Source: Bradyrhizobium sp. CCBAU 53421
GTDB lineage: Bacteria > Pseudomonadota > Alphaproteobacteria > Rhizobiales > Xanthobacteraceae
Length of the DNA stretch: 64,000 nucleotides
Assembly (NCBI RefSeq): GCF_015291625.1
Contig: NZ_CP030047.1
Location: 5,146,001-5,210,000, forward strand
Reading direction: 5' to 3'
The notes below the pieces were generated by a model. It was not told the DNA's origin, searched no databases, and saw only the letters and a list, made by a program, of their open reading frames with translations. Each line of letters opens with the position of its first letter. Position 1 is the first letter of the stretch. This document shows, piece by piece, positions 45,574-53,670 of this stretch. Both the position numbers and the translations under genes were made by a program.

Positions 45574-45897
45574 ATGCCCAGCAAGGCTTACGGATTCTTC
45601 CGCAAGGCGATCCTCACCGAGCAGCAGGCGGTCTGCAGCTATGACGGCCGCCCGCGCCAGGTCTGCCCGCATATCATCGGCCACAACAAGAGCGGCGAAG
45701 AGGTCGTGCTGGCCTGGCAGTTCGCCGGCGAGAGCTCGGGCAGTCTGCCGCAATGGCGCTGCCTGCACCTCGCCAATGTCAGCGACGTCAGCCTGCGCAA
45801 GGGCCCCTGGTACGAAGGCGGCTCGCACCGCACCGGGCAGACCTGCGTCAGCGCCATCGACCTCGACATCAACATCCATGTCCGCAAGCGGCGGTGA
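45574..45897 (+). CDS. Hypothetical protein, 107 aa
   Basis: Begins MPSKAYGFFRKAILTEQQAVCSYDGRPRQVCPHIIGHNKSGEEVVLAWQFAGESSGS. This resembles WYL-like small domains in which HIIGHNKSGEEVVLAW is the core and WRCLHLANVSDVSLRKGPW a later strand; the match is loose. There is no signal peptide or membrane segment. Conserved Cys, His and Trp suggest a real protein. The ATG follows a purine run. Divergent from the AAA gene by 100 bases. Confidence 0.55.
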   Translation: MPSKAYGFFRKAILTEQQAVCSYDGRPRQVCPHIIGHNKSGEEVVLAWQFAGESSGSLPQWRCLHLANVSDVSLRKGPWYEGGSHRTGQTCVSAIDLDINIHVRKRR

Positions 45898-46248
45898 GCG
45901 GGCCCTAGCGCCGCGACAAAGCGAAACTGCGTCCACCACCACAACTGTCATCGCCCGGCTCGACCGGGTCCAGTACGCCGCGGCCTCTCGGCTCAAGCAG
46001 CGGCGTCTCTGGAATGCTGGATCACCCGCGTGCGCGAAAGTGGGTGATGACCCTGGGTGCTTGGCTGTTTGACAGTTGAATCCGCTCTAAGTCCCGTCAT
46101 CCTGAGGTGCGAGCGGAGCGAGCCTCGAAGGACGCACGGCCCGGCTGGTGGCCGTCGATCCTTCGAGACGCGCTTCGCGCTCCTCAGGATGACGGGATTA
46201 ATTGTCGTCTTGTTGCACCGACCTGACCGCGACACTGTGCCCTGCCCC
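45898..46248. other. Intergenic region with palindromic repeat
   Basis: About 350 bases without a gene. It contains the family A repeat 46093-46197; the remainder shows nothing further. Confidence 0.6.
46093..46197. repeat. Palindromic extragenic repeat (family A, second copy)
   Basis: TCCCGTCATCCTGAGG at the left and CCTCAGGATGACGGGA at the right are perfect inverted arms. Inner arms AGCGGAGCGAGCCTCGAAGG and CCTTCGAGACGCGCTTCGCGCT follow. It is homologous to the element at 18809-18915 and is the most perfect copy in the window. Confidence 0.8.
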
Positions 46249-47124
46249 CTAAGGCTGCTCCGCCTCCTCCAGCACCTCGAGCACCAGCTCCATCGTCATC
46301 AGCACGGGATTGTCGCCGCGCACCAGGCGTCCCTCGGCGATACCGCCGAGATAGTCGACCAGCGCGACATCGAGACTGGCGCGCAGCCGGCGATTGGCGT
46401 CAAGCGCGATCTGCCCCGCGGTCACCGCAAGCTCGGTTGCGAACGGCACAACGCTGTGGCCGTCGCTGAAGACCGCGCCGATGGTCGAGCCGACCCCGCC
46501 ATGTAGCCGCGCGCGCAGAATGCCGTGCTGGCGGCAAAAGCCTTCCAGCGTGCAGGCGAAATCCTGGTTCGGCCGCAGCCGCAACGCGAAGGCATGGCTG
46601 GTGGTCTTCGCACCCGCCGGCGCGCTTTCGACCGGACCGAACAGCTTGAAGTTGGTCTCGCTATCGGACTCGGCCAGGAACGTCGCGCCGTCGATCCCGA
46701 ACGCGCTGACTTCGAACGGCTCGGCGACGATGGTTTCGTCCGGCAGCATGTGCCCGCCGTTGAAGCGGCCGTCGGCCTCGGTCCACAGGCCGTGGCAATG
46801 GAAGAAAGGCGCGCCGTCGCGCTCGCCGAAGGTCAGCGCCGCAAGCTTGAGCCGCGTCACGCCGTCGGGACGGAACGTGTCGCTGTAGAACGCAGCGTTG
46901 ACGCCGTCCTTCGACAGCGCCGGCATCACATAGGCGAACGGCCCGAGCGCACCACCTGTGGCGCTTAGCACGCCGCCGGAAAATCCTTCCGCCGCAAAGC
47001 CGCGGCGCACCGCTTCGAGCAAGGGAATGCCGGCTTCCAGCACGAAGGAAAACGCGCGGCCGCGCGCGGCGACCCATTGGATGCGCTCAGAGACCGGAGT
47101 GCCAGGCTGGGCGATGCTGCGCAT
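46249..47124 (-). CDS. Tandem PPC/DUF296 domain protein, 291 aa
   Basis: Two PPC (DUF296) folds in one chain. The N-terminal one is RGRAFSFVLEAGIPLLEAVRRGFAAEGFSGGVLSATGGALGPFAYVMPAL, with HCHGLW and NGGHMLPDE as landmarks. The second begins TTSHAFALRLRPNQDFACTLEGFCRQHGILRARLHGGVGSTIGAVFSDG and contains VDYLGGIAEGRLVRGDNPVLMTMELVLE. PPC proteins bind DNA minor grooves in plants and archaea; bacterial ones are uncharacterised. It starts 4 bases after the acyl-CoA synthetase stop, so they are one operon. Confidence 0.8.
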   Translation of the reverse strand: MRSIAQPGTPVSERIQWVAARGRAFSFVLEAGIPLLEAVRRGFAAEGFSGGVLSATGGALGPFAYVMPALSKDGVNAAFYSDTFRPDGVTRLKLAALTFGERDGAPFFHCHGLWTEADGRFNGGHMLPDETIVAEPFEVSAFGIDGATFLAESDSETNFKLFGPVESAPAGAKTTSHAFALRLRPNQDFACTLEGFCRQHGILRARLHGGVGSTIGAVFSDGHSVVPFATELAVTAGQIALDANRRLRASLDVALVDYLGGIAEGRLVRGDNPVLMTMELVLEVLEEAEQP

Positions 47125-47128
47125 CGCC

Positions 47129-48769
47129 TCAATTGCCCGTCGATTTGGCGATCAGCTCGAGTAGCCCGCGCGCCTCGAGCTCGTCGCGGATCAGCCGCTT
47201 CGGCACCTTGCCGTAGCCGGACTTCGGCAGCGCCTCCCAGAAGAAGAAGCGTTTTGGCATCTTGTAGCGCGGCACCTTCGGCGCGAGATACGCCGCAAGC
47301 TCGGCCTCCGCAACCGCGTCCACACCCTCGCGCGCGACGCAGACGGCAATGCCGACCTCGCCCCAGAACGGATCGGGCACGCCGAGCACCGCGACCTCGC
47401 CGACCGCGGGATGCGTCAAGAGCTTCTCCTCGATCTCGCGCGGATAGATGTTGGAGCCGCCCGAGATGTACATGTCGGAGGCCCGGCCGGTGATGTAGAC
47501 AAAGCCCTCCTCGTCCATGTGACCGAGGTCGCCGGTGCGGAACCAGCCGTCGCGGAACGCTTTCGCGTTGGCCTCGGGATTGTCGTAATAGCCGGCGAAC
47601 ACGCCGGGCCCGATCACGCAGATTTCGCCGGTCTCGTTCGCTTTCAGCTCGCGCCCGTCGTCGCCCTGGATCGAGACCTGCATGCCTGTTCGTTCGAAGC
47701 CGCAGGTGCCGATCCGCGCATGCGGGCCGTCCTCGGGATCGTGCAGGCCGGGCGGCAGCACCGTGATGTTGCCGGTGACTTCGCCAAGACCGAAATACTG
47801 CACCAGCACGCCGCCGAGCTTGGTCAGCGCGGCCTTCTGGTCCTCGCGGTACATCGGCGCGCCGGCATAGATGATGTAGCGCAGCGAGGAATGGTCGTGC
47901 TGGTCGGCGGCGGGATGCTCGACCATCATCTTCAGGATGGTCGGCACCGTGAACATGTTGCTGACGCGGTGCTTGGCGATCAGGCGGAACGCCTCGGCGA
48001 TGTCGAATTTCTCCGACGGCAGCAGGATGGTCGGCACGCCGCGCGCCGTCTGCACCAGCTGATGCACGCCGGCGCCGTGCGACAGCGGCGCCACCACCAG
48101 CGAGGCGTCGTCCTCGGTGGTGCCGGGCATCAGGTCGGCCAGATGGTTGGTGATGACGAAGGCCATCTGGCCGTGGGTCAGGACCGCGGCCTTGGAGCGG
48201 CCGGTGGTGCCTGACGTGAAGAAGAACCAGCAGGGATCGTCGTACTCGACGGCAACGTTCTCGACCGCGGCGCCGGCATGTTTGGCGATGACGTCGCCAA
48301 CCGTCGCCTCGCCAAACGTGCCCTCCTCGCCGATCCGCCAGACGAATTCGAGCGCGGGATTGGCGGCCGCCTTGGCGTGCTCGGGGAAGTCGGCGTGGCA
48401 GAGAAACGCCTTGGCGCCGGAGGCCGTCGCCAGATAGGCGACCTCGTCCGGCATCAGACGGAAATTGGTCGGCACCCAGACCGCGCCGAGCCGGAAGGCC
48501 GCGAACATCGACCAGAACATCTCGTCGCAGTTCTTGGAATGCACCAGGATGCGGTCGCCCTTGCCGATGCCGCGCGCGGCCAGCGCCGCCGCCAGCGCCG
48601 AGACGTTCTGATCGATATGACGCCACGACCAGGCCTTCTCGTTCCAGATGAAGCCGGGACGGTCGCCGTGGCGGCGGGCGTTCTGGGTCAGGAGGTAGGC
48701 GAGGTTCATCACCCGGCGCGACACCCGCGCGATCCCGCCGCGCGGCGCGGTCTCAGCCGACCCGCTCAT
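47129..48769 (-). CDS. Acyl-CoA synthetase (AMP-binding family)
   Basis: An ANL-superfamily ligase of 546 residues; start set at MSGSAETAPRG (48769), with GGGGCGG ahead. MNLAYLLTQNARR (48709) is an alternative. Motif A3 is FFTSGTTGRSKAAVLTHGQ, A5 is VQYFGLGEVTGN, A7 is GDLGHMDEEGF, A8 is GRASDMYISGGSNIYPREIEEKL, and the catalytic Lys region near the end is YGKVPKR. It activates a carboxylic acid as acyl-AMP, then thioesterifies to CoA. Substrate unknown. The PPC protein follows directly. Confidence 0.87.
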   Translation of the reverse strand: MSGSAETAPRGGIARVSRRVMNLAYLLTQNARRHGDRPGFIWNEKAWSWRHIDQNVSALAAALAARGIGKGDRILVHSKNCDEMFWSMFAAFRLGAVWVPTNFRLMPDEVAYLATASGAKAFLCHADFPEHAKAAANPALEFVWRIGEEGTFGEATVGDVIAKHAGAAVENVAVEYDDPCWFFFTSGTTGRSKAAVLTHGQMAFVITNHLADLMPGTTEDDASLVVAPLSHGAGVHQLVQTARGVPTILLPSEKFDIAEAFRLIAKHRVSNMFTVPTILKMMVEHPAADQHDHSSLRYIIYAGAPMYREDQKAALTKLGGVLVQYFGLGEVTGNITVLPPGLHDPEDGPHARIGTCGFERTGMQVSIQGDDGRELKANETGEICVIGPGVFAGYYDNPEANAKAFRDGWFRTGDLGHMDEEGFVYITGRASDMYISGGSNIYPREIEEKLLTHPAVGEVAVLGVPDPFWGEVGIAVCVAREGVDAVAEAELAAYLAPKVPRYKMPKRFFFWEALPKSGYGKVPKRLIRDELEARGLLELIAKSTGN

Positions 48770-49014
48770 TGCCGCCCCGCCGATACGCACAACAGACAGG
48801 GCAAGGTCGGAACGGTCATCGGATGTTTCCTCGGTCAGAACCGGGCGTCTTCAAGCGCCGCAAGGGGTTGATGCCACCCGGTTTATCGCCAAGCCGCCGC
48901 CCTCGGCAAGGCCCGACGACCGCGGCGCGACGATACCGCGCCGGCGGCTGCCAGCCCGACTATATTTGGCCCGAATACTTGCCCGAGACTTGGCCGAGAC
49001 TTGGCCCTGGACCG

Positions 49015-49416
49015 CTACTGCGGATGCTTGGCCAGGTCCTGCTCGCTCAGGTTCCAGTCCTGCCAGAGCTGCAGTGCCCCGATCAGGGCCACCAGCCCGC
49101 CGAGCAGGATGTGCCAGAGCTGCAGCGTCTGGTCCTCCGAATAGCCGTAGATGTTGGGCGACGCGATCAGCCAGAGGCCGAGCGCGATGCTCGCCACCTC
49201 CTCCCAGCGATGCAAAGCGACATATTCGAGCTGGGCGAGGCCCAGCACCAGCATCCCGACCACGAAGCTGTTGAGCACCAAATGGCTGCGCTCGACATCG
49301 ACGACGTCGCTGACCTGCATCGGAAACCAGGGCGAGACCATGATCAGCACGCCGAGCAGCATGCCGAGCCAGTCCTCCCAGGGGCGGTGTGTGCCGAAGA
49401 AACGATTGTCCGACAT
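49015..49416 (-). CDS. SPW-repeat membrane protein, 133 aa
   Basis: Start at MSDNRFFGTHRPWEDW after GAGGAGG. Contains the SPW repeat: WLGMLLGVLIMVSPWFPMQ and later SIALGLWLIASPNIYGYSEDQ, each with helices, plus two further helices. Four membrane segments in all. SPW proteins are small membrane proteins common in rhizobia with unknown roles. It stands alone in a gap-rich region. Confidence 0.8.
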   Translation of the reverse strand: MSDNRFFGTHRPWEDWLGMLLGVLIMVSPWFPMQVSDVVDVERSHLVLNSFVVGMLVLGLAQLEYVALHRWEEVASIALGLWLIASPNIYGYSEDQTLQLWHILLGGLVALIGALQLWQDWNLSEQDLAKHPQ

Positions 49417-49598
49417 GACGAACCTCCTCGCGACAAGGGGCATACGTCAGCGGCCGGCCTCACCACTCCGTACCAAACGACCATCGGGCCGCATCACGGG
49501 CGTATGTCAGGGATCAATCCTAATCGAGTTGCATCGGCCCGCAAGGCCCGATCGGCGTATGTGCGATGCGGCAGGAGCGACGGCTACGGGCGCGGCCG

Positions 49599-50543
49599 TC
49601 AGCGCGTCCCACCGAGCCGGGCCAGCGCCTCCTTGGCGGTCTTCAGATCGGGCTGCAACTCCAGCGCCTTGCGGAAATCGGCTGCCGCGCCCGTCTTGTC
49701 GCCGAGCCGCAGCTTGGCCTGGCCGCGGTTGTTCCAGGAATAGACGTCGGCCGGATCGTATTGCAGCGCCTTGTCGTAATCGGCGAGCCCGCCCTTGTTG
49801 TCGCCCTGAAACAGCCGGATCATACCGCGGTTGCGCCAGCCGCGGGCGTCGGTCGGCGCCATCCTCACTGCCTCGCCGTAGTCCGCGGCGGCGCGATCGA
49901 GCTGCTCGGCATCGCGATAGACATTGCCGCGGTTGATATAGGCGAGCACGTTGGGCTCGAGCTTGATCTCGGCGGTGAAGTCGGCGATGGCATGCGCCGC
50001 GTCGTGCTTGCGGTAATAGACGAAGCCGCGATTGCCATAGGCCACAGAGAGTTGCGGGTTGTACTTGATGGCGAGGCTGAGGTCGGCCAGCGCGCGGTCG
50101 AGATCGCCCTTGTTGAGCCAGGCATCGCCGCGATTGTTGTAGGCCATCGCGAACGCCGGATCGATGCGGATCGCCTCGTCGTAGTCGGCGATGGCATGAT
50201 CGAGATCCTGTTTGAAGGCGTAGACGCGGCCGCGATTGGTATAGGCGCAGGCAAAGGCGGGATCGAGCTCGATGGCCTCGTTGAGGTCGGCGAGCGCGGC
50301 GTCGAGCTCGCGCTTTTCGGTCAGTCCATGACCGCGGTTGCAATAGGCCCCGGCCAGCCGCCTCCCGGTCTGGGTCTTGCCGTCGATCACCGCCGTGCAG
50401 GCGGTGACGCGATCGCCTGGGGCCGTCGCGGCGCCGATGCAGGTCTGCCAGCTCGGATCATCGGCCGCAGCCGCTTTCGGGGGATTTGGCAGCGTCAACG
50501 CGGCGCCGAGCAATGCGGCGGTCAGGCAGGCAACAATGCGCAT
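49599..50543 (-). CDS. Secreted tetratricopeptide-repeat protein, 314 aa
   Basis: Signal peptide MRIVACLTAALLGAALTLPNPPKAAAA; start chosen at this ATG (50543), not the ORF start. Then about seven to eight TPR units of 34 residues, e.g. ELDAALADLNEAIELDPAFACAYTNRGRVYAFKQDLDHAIADYDEAIRIDPAFAMAYNNRGDAWLNKGD. All units have the A-x8-A/G-x2-Y pattern. These repeats make a superhelical protein-binding scaffold, probably periplasmic. The opposite strand carries a long shadow ORF. Confidence 0.82.
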   Translation of the reverse strand: MRIVACLTAALLGAALTLPNPPKAAAADDPSWQTCIGAATAPGDRVTACTAVIDGKTQTGRRLAGAYCNRGHGLTEKRELDAALADLNEAIELDPAFACAYTNRGRVYAFKQDLDHAIADYDEAIRIDPAFAMAYNNRGDAWLNKGDLDRALADLSLAIKYNPQLSVAYGNRGFVYYRKHDAAHAIADFTAEIKLEPNVLAYINRGNVYRDAEQLDRAAADYGEAVRMAPTDARGWRNRGMIRLFQGDNKGGLADYDKALQYDPADVYSWNNRGQAKLRLGDKTGAAADFRKALELQPDLKTAKEALARLGGTR

Positions 50544-50643
50544 ATCGTCAATCCACAAATGCCAATTTGCGGGTTGGTCGCAGCTTTGCACCGGCGGGTT
50601 CACGCGCTTAGATCATGGCGGGTGAATCAACCGGGATTTTGCG

Positions 50644-50916
50644 ATGGCTGGCGTCCGCGACAACAAGGCCGAGAAGCGCTTCGAGCTCGATACCGAGGGC
50701 GGGCTTGCCTTTGCGAATTACCGGCGGACGCCCTCGGCGGTCATCATCACCCATACCGAGACACCGCGCGCCCTGCGCGGCCGCGGCATCGCGTCGGAGC
50801 TGGTCAAGGGAGCGCTGGAGCTTATCCGCGCCGACGGCCACAAGGTGATCGCCGGCTGCGGCTTCGTGGTGGACTACCTCGACAAGCATCCGGAATACGC
50901 GGATCTCGCCGGCTAA
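50644..50916 (+). CDS. GNAT-like N-acetyltransferase (NATD1/YjdJ-type), 90 aa
   Basis: A short acetyltransferase-fold protein: RFELDTEGGLAFANYRRTPSAVIITHTETPRALRGRGIASELVKGALELIRADGHKVIAGCGFVVDYLDKHPEYADL. The acetyl-CoA loop is RGRGIASELV. Length 90 matches the small NATD1 (Gcn5-related domain) group. Substrate unknown. It is flanked by a convergent hydrolase gene and a divergent TPR gene. Confidence 0.85.
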   Translation: MAGVRDNKAEKRFELDTEGGLAFANYRRTPSAVIITHTETPRALRGRGIASELVKGALELIRADGHKVIAGCGFVVDYLDKHPEYADLAG

Positions 50917-50930
50917 CACCCTGCCCTTCG

Positions 50931-51722
50931 TCAGACGATCTTGATCGACATGTCGGGCAGGCCCTCGAGCTTGCAGAGCAGCACGTCGCCCTTGACCACC
51001 GGGCCGACATTCTCCGGCGTTCCGGAATAGATGATGTCGCCGGCCTTGAGCTCGAAGGCTTCGGAGAGCTTTGCGATCTGCTCGGCGACGCTCCAGATCA
51101 TGTTCTTCAGATCCGAGCTCTGCCGCACCGTGCCGTTGACCGCGAGCAAGATCGCGCCTTGGGTGAAATGCCCGGTCTTATCGACCGGGTGGATCGGGCC
51201 GAGCACCGCGGCGTGGTCAAAACTCTTGCCGATCTCCCACGGCTTCTTCTCCGCGGCCATGCCGTTCTGCAAATCGCGCCGCGTCATGTCGAGGCCGAGC
51301 GCGTAGCCATAGACGTGATCGAGCGCCTTGTCGGCGGGGATGTTGCTGCCGCCGGACTTCAGCGCGGCGACCAGCTCGACCTCATGGTGATAGTTCTTGG
51401 TCAACGACGGATAGGGATGATCGGCAACCGTGCCGATCGCGACATTCTGGATCGCATCGGTCGGCTTCTGAAAGAAGAACGGGGGCTCGCGCGTCGGATC
51501 GGAGCCACGCTCGATCGCATGCGCGGCGTAGTTGCGGCCGATGCAGTAGATGCGGCGGACCTGGAATACCTCGGTGGCGCCGACGATCGGGATCGTCACG
51601 GCCGGGACCGGAAACATCGCCTTCGGCGCGGCCTCGGCATGGGCCGGCGCGGATTGTGCCGCGGCGCCGGCCAGTGCGAGGGCACCGGTCGCAAGCATCG
51701 TCCGGCGATCGAGATCAGTCAT
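50931..51722 (-). CDS. Fumarylacetoacetate hydrolase family protein with Tat-like signal
   Basis: The C-terminal 210 residues are an FAH fold: RRIYCIGRNYAAHAIERG, FFFQKPTDAIQ, NYHHEVELVAALK, VYGYALGLDMTRRDLQ, IIYSGTPENVGPV. Metal ligands (EVEL, D in GYALGLDMT) are present. The N-terminus MTDLDRRTMLATGALALAGAAAQSAPAHA has an RR motif (DRRTML) and hydrophobic core as in Tat substrates, unusual because FAH enzymes are cytosolic. Likely hydrolyses acylpyruvates or related diketo acids in the periplasm. Start at MTDLDRRT. Confidence 0.82.
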   Translation of the reverse strand: MTDLDRRTMLATGALALAGAAAQSAPAHAEAAPKAMFPVPAVTIPIVGATEVFQVRRIYCIGRNYAAHAIERGSDPTREPPFFFQKPTDAIQNVAIGTVADHPYPSLTKNYHHEVELVAALKSGGSNIPADKALDHVYGYALGLDMTRRDLQNGMAAEKKPWEIGKSFDHAAVLGPIHPVDKTGHFTQGAILLAVNGTVRQSSDLKNMIWSVAEQIAKLSEAFELKAGDIIYSGTPENVGPVVKGDVLLCKLEGLPDMSIKIV

Positions 51723-51770
51723 GAGCGTTCTCCTTCTTGTTCGCCGATCTATAGATGTTCGCCCGCGCGT

Positions 51771-51799
51771 AAAAAAGGGCCCGCGCTGGCGCGGGCCCT
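51771..51799 (-). terminator. Terminator after the DUF3597 gene
   Basis: AGGGCCCGCGC (51776-51786) and GCGCGGGCCCT form an 11-bp stem, with six A on the plus strand giving a U-run for the minus transcript. Confidence 0.85.
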
Positions 51800-51824
51800 G
51801 GCCGTCTGCGGGAAGATGATCCCG

Positions 51825-52238
51825 TCAGTGCTTGATATCGGGCGGCAGCTTGCCGCCATTGGCCGCGAGCTTGGTCATCACCTGCTTGTGCAGCCAGATG
51901 TTCATGCTGGCGGAATCGTTGGTGTCGCCGGTGTAACCGAGCTCCTTGGCGAGCTCCTTGCGCGCCGACAGGCTGGAGTCGATGTCGAGCGCCTTCATCA
52001 GATCGACGATCGAGGTCCGCCACTCGAGCTTCTCGCCCTTCGCGGCAACAGCCTTGTCGAGGATGGGGGCCACGTCGACGGACTGAGCGGGCGCGGCACC
52101 GGCGGGTACCGCGGAAGGAGACGGCGATGCGCTACCGGATCCACCGGCGGGAGCTGCGCTTGTGGCCGTTCCGCCGGCGGGCGCAGCGCTGGCGCTACTG
52201 CCGAAGATCGCGCCCATGATTTTTCCGAAAATGCTCAT
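51825..52238 (-). CDS. DUF3597 family protein, 137 aa
   Basis: Start at MSIFGKIMGAIFGSS after GGGAGCG. An N-terminal amphipathic segment and a Ser/Ala/Pro/Gly-rich linker (TSAAPAGGSGSASPS) are followed by a conserved DUF3597 domain: VDVAPILDKAVAAKGEKLEWRTSIVDLMKALDIDSSLSARKELAKELGYTGDTNDSASMNIWLHKQVMTKLAANGGKLP. The domain resembles small protein modules linked to LysM proteins. Unknown function. Confidence 0.85.
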   Translation of the reverse strand: MSIFGKIMGAIFGSSASAAPAGGTATSAAPAGGSGSASPSPSAVPAGAAPAQSVDVAPILDKAVAAKGEKLEWRTSIVDLMKALDIDSSLSARKELAKELGYTGDTNDSASMNIWLHKQVMTKLAANGGKLPPDIKH

Positions 52239-52526
52239 CGTTCGCTCCCAAGAGAGTTGAGATGTGAAGGCCACACGGCAATGCGCCGGCTGACCGAGGT
52301 CGCAGTTGAAGTGTATCGCCCCCTCAATACCTTGCCAATGCGACATTCACTTAAGCGTGAGTGCTTTTGCCACGGTTTGGGAGTACCCTCACCAAACAGT
52401 TCGCGACACGGCCAGTTCCCTGCTCTGTCTTTCGCGTCTGGCTTGCTCGTGATCGCTTCGAGAGGCAGTACGTTTGTGCCCGCGCGCCGGGCGCAGAATG
52501 CGCCCGCCCAGAGGGAGACAACGACC

Positions 52527-53438
52527 ATGGCCAGTCCATACCAAGGCAATGTCACATCGATGACGCAGAGCGGACAAGGCGCCGCATCTGCGCCGGTTAT
52601 CCGCACCATCGGCCTGTCCGATTTGCATCTAGCGCTGCGTCTCGGCTGGGAAGACTTCAAGGCAGTCCCGAGCCACGCCATCATCCTGTGTCTGATCTAT
52701 CCGGTGCTCGGCCTCGTGCTTGCGCGCACCGTGCACGGTTATTCCGTGCTGCCGTTGCTGTTTCCCCTGGCCGCAGGCTTTGCCCTGCTCGGCCCGTTTG
52801 CCGCCATCGGCCTCTACGAGATGAGCCGCCGCCGCGAGGACGGCGGGGAAGCTTCCGCATGGGACGCCATGGAGGTGTTCCGCTCGCCGTCATTCGGCGC
52901 GATGCTCGGGGTCGGAACGATCCTGTTCGCCCTGTTCGTGACCTGGATCGCGACCGCGCAGGCAATCTACACCGCGGTGTTCGGCTATGAGACCGCAGCC
53001 AACGTTCCCGATTTTGCCGAGCGCGTGCTCACCACTCCGCAGGGCTGGTGGTTGATCGTGGTCGGTTGCAGCGTCGGCTTCCTGTTCGCGTTGGTCGCGC
53101 TTTGCATCAGCGTGGTCGCCTTCCCCATGATGCTCGACCGCCAGGCAAGCGCCGGCGAAGCCATGGTGACGTCGATGCGCGCCGTCGCGCAGAACCCGGT
53201 GCCGATGGCGGCCTGGGGCCTGATCGTCGCGGTGTTGCTGGTGCTGGGCACGATCCCGTTCTTCCTCGGGCTTGCCGTGGTGATCCCGCTGCTCGGCCAC
53301 GCCACCTGGCACCTCTATCGCGAGGTCATCGTCAAGGATCCGAACGCCCGGCCGGTGATCCCGGAGCCGCGCGAGCGCAAGCCCGCCGCCGACTTCCCGG
53401 CCAACCTGTTCCCGTGGCGGCGCAGCGATCGCGGATAA
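52527..53438 (+). CDS. DUF2189 multi-pass membrane protein, 303 aa
   Basis: Start chosen at MASPYQGNVT (52527), preceded by GAGGGAGACAACGACC. The frame is open far upstream, but that stretch is the shadow of minus-strand genes. It has about six hydrophobic segments: HAIILCLIYPVLGLVLA, LPLLFPLAAGFALLGPFAAIGL, FGAMLGVGTILFALFVTWIA, WLIVVGCSVGFLFALVALCISVV and two near the C-terminus. The motif LHLALRLGWEDFKAVPSHA at the N-terminus and AFPMMLDRQASAGEAMVTSMRAV is typical of DUF2189. Unknown function. Confidence 0.82.
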   Translation: MASPYQGNVTSMTQSGQGAASAPVIRTIGLSDLHLALRLGWEDFKAVPSHAIILCLIYPVLGLVLARTVHGYSVLPLLFPLAAGFALLGPFAAIGLYEMSRRREDGGEASAWDAMEVFRSPSFGAMLGVGTILFALFVTWIATAQAIYTAVFGYETAANVPDFAERVLTTPQGWWLIVVGCSVGFLFALVALCISVVAFPMMLDRQASAGEAMVTSMRAVAQNPVPMAAWGLIVAVLLVLGTIPFFLGLAVVIPLLGHATWHLYREVIVKDPNARPVIPEPRERKPAADFPANLFPWRRSDRG

Positions 53439-53472
53439 GCGCCGGCCCACCCGAGCTCGTAAACGCCAAAGC

Positions 53473-53509
53473 AACCGCCGGCCGATTATATTCGGCCGGC
53501 GGTTTGTCG
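53473..53509 (+). terminator. Terminator after the DUF2189 gene
   Basis: ACCGCCGGCCGA (53474-53485) pairs with TCGGCCGGCGGT across TTATAT, followed by a TTGTCGTT run. Confidence 0.75.
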
Positions 53510-53670
53510 TTCCGGATCGTCAAATGGGTGTGAAATTGGCGTGGCATTTGCAGCACTGCCTGAGATTTACGGCTCTTTCGCGAGCCTTGTTTTGGCCGCT
53601 GTTGCCGCGAACATACCCGCCGGCTTTCGCGACCAATCGATGACATCGCAGACTCCGGAGTGAATTGCTG

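Noticed and set aside
44710-45897. AAA ATPase plus following small protein as a defence system
   Set aside because: They are divergent, lack a nuclease, toxin or membrane effector, and nothing else nearby supports defence function.
46965-48626. A 553-codon minus-strand frame overlapping the acyl-CoA synthetase
   Set aside because: It is a different frame of the same strand with Arg-rich low-complexity sequence; the motif-bearing frame is the one annotated.
49566-53438. A 1290-codon open frame on the plus strand across TPR, FAH and DUF3597 genes
   Set aside because: Its 5' three-quarters is antisense to clearly real minus-strand genes and has high-GC shadow composition. Only the part from 52527 on is a real DUF2189 gene.
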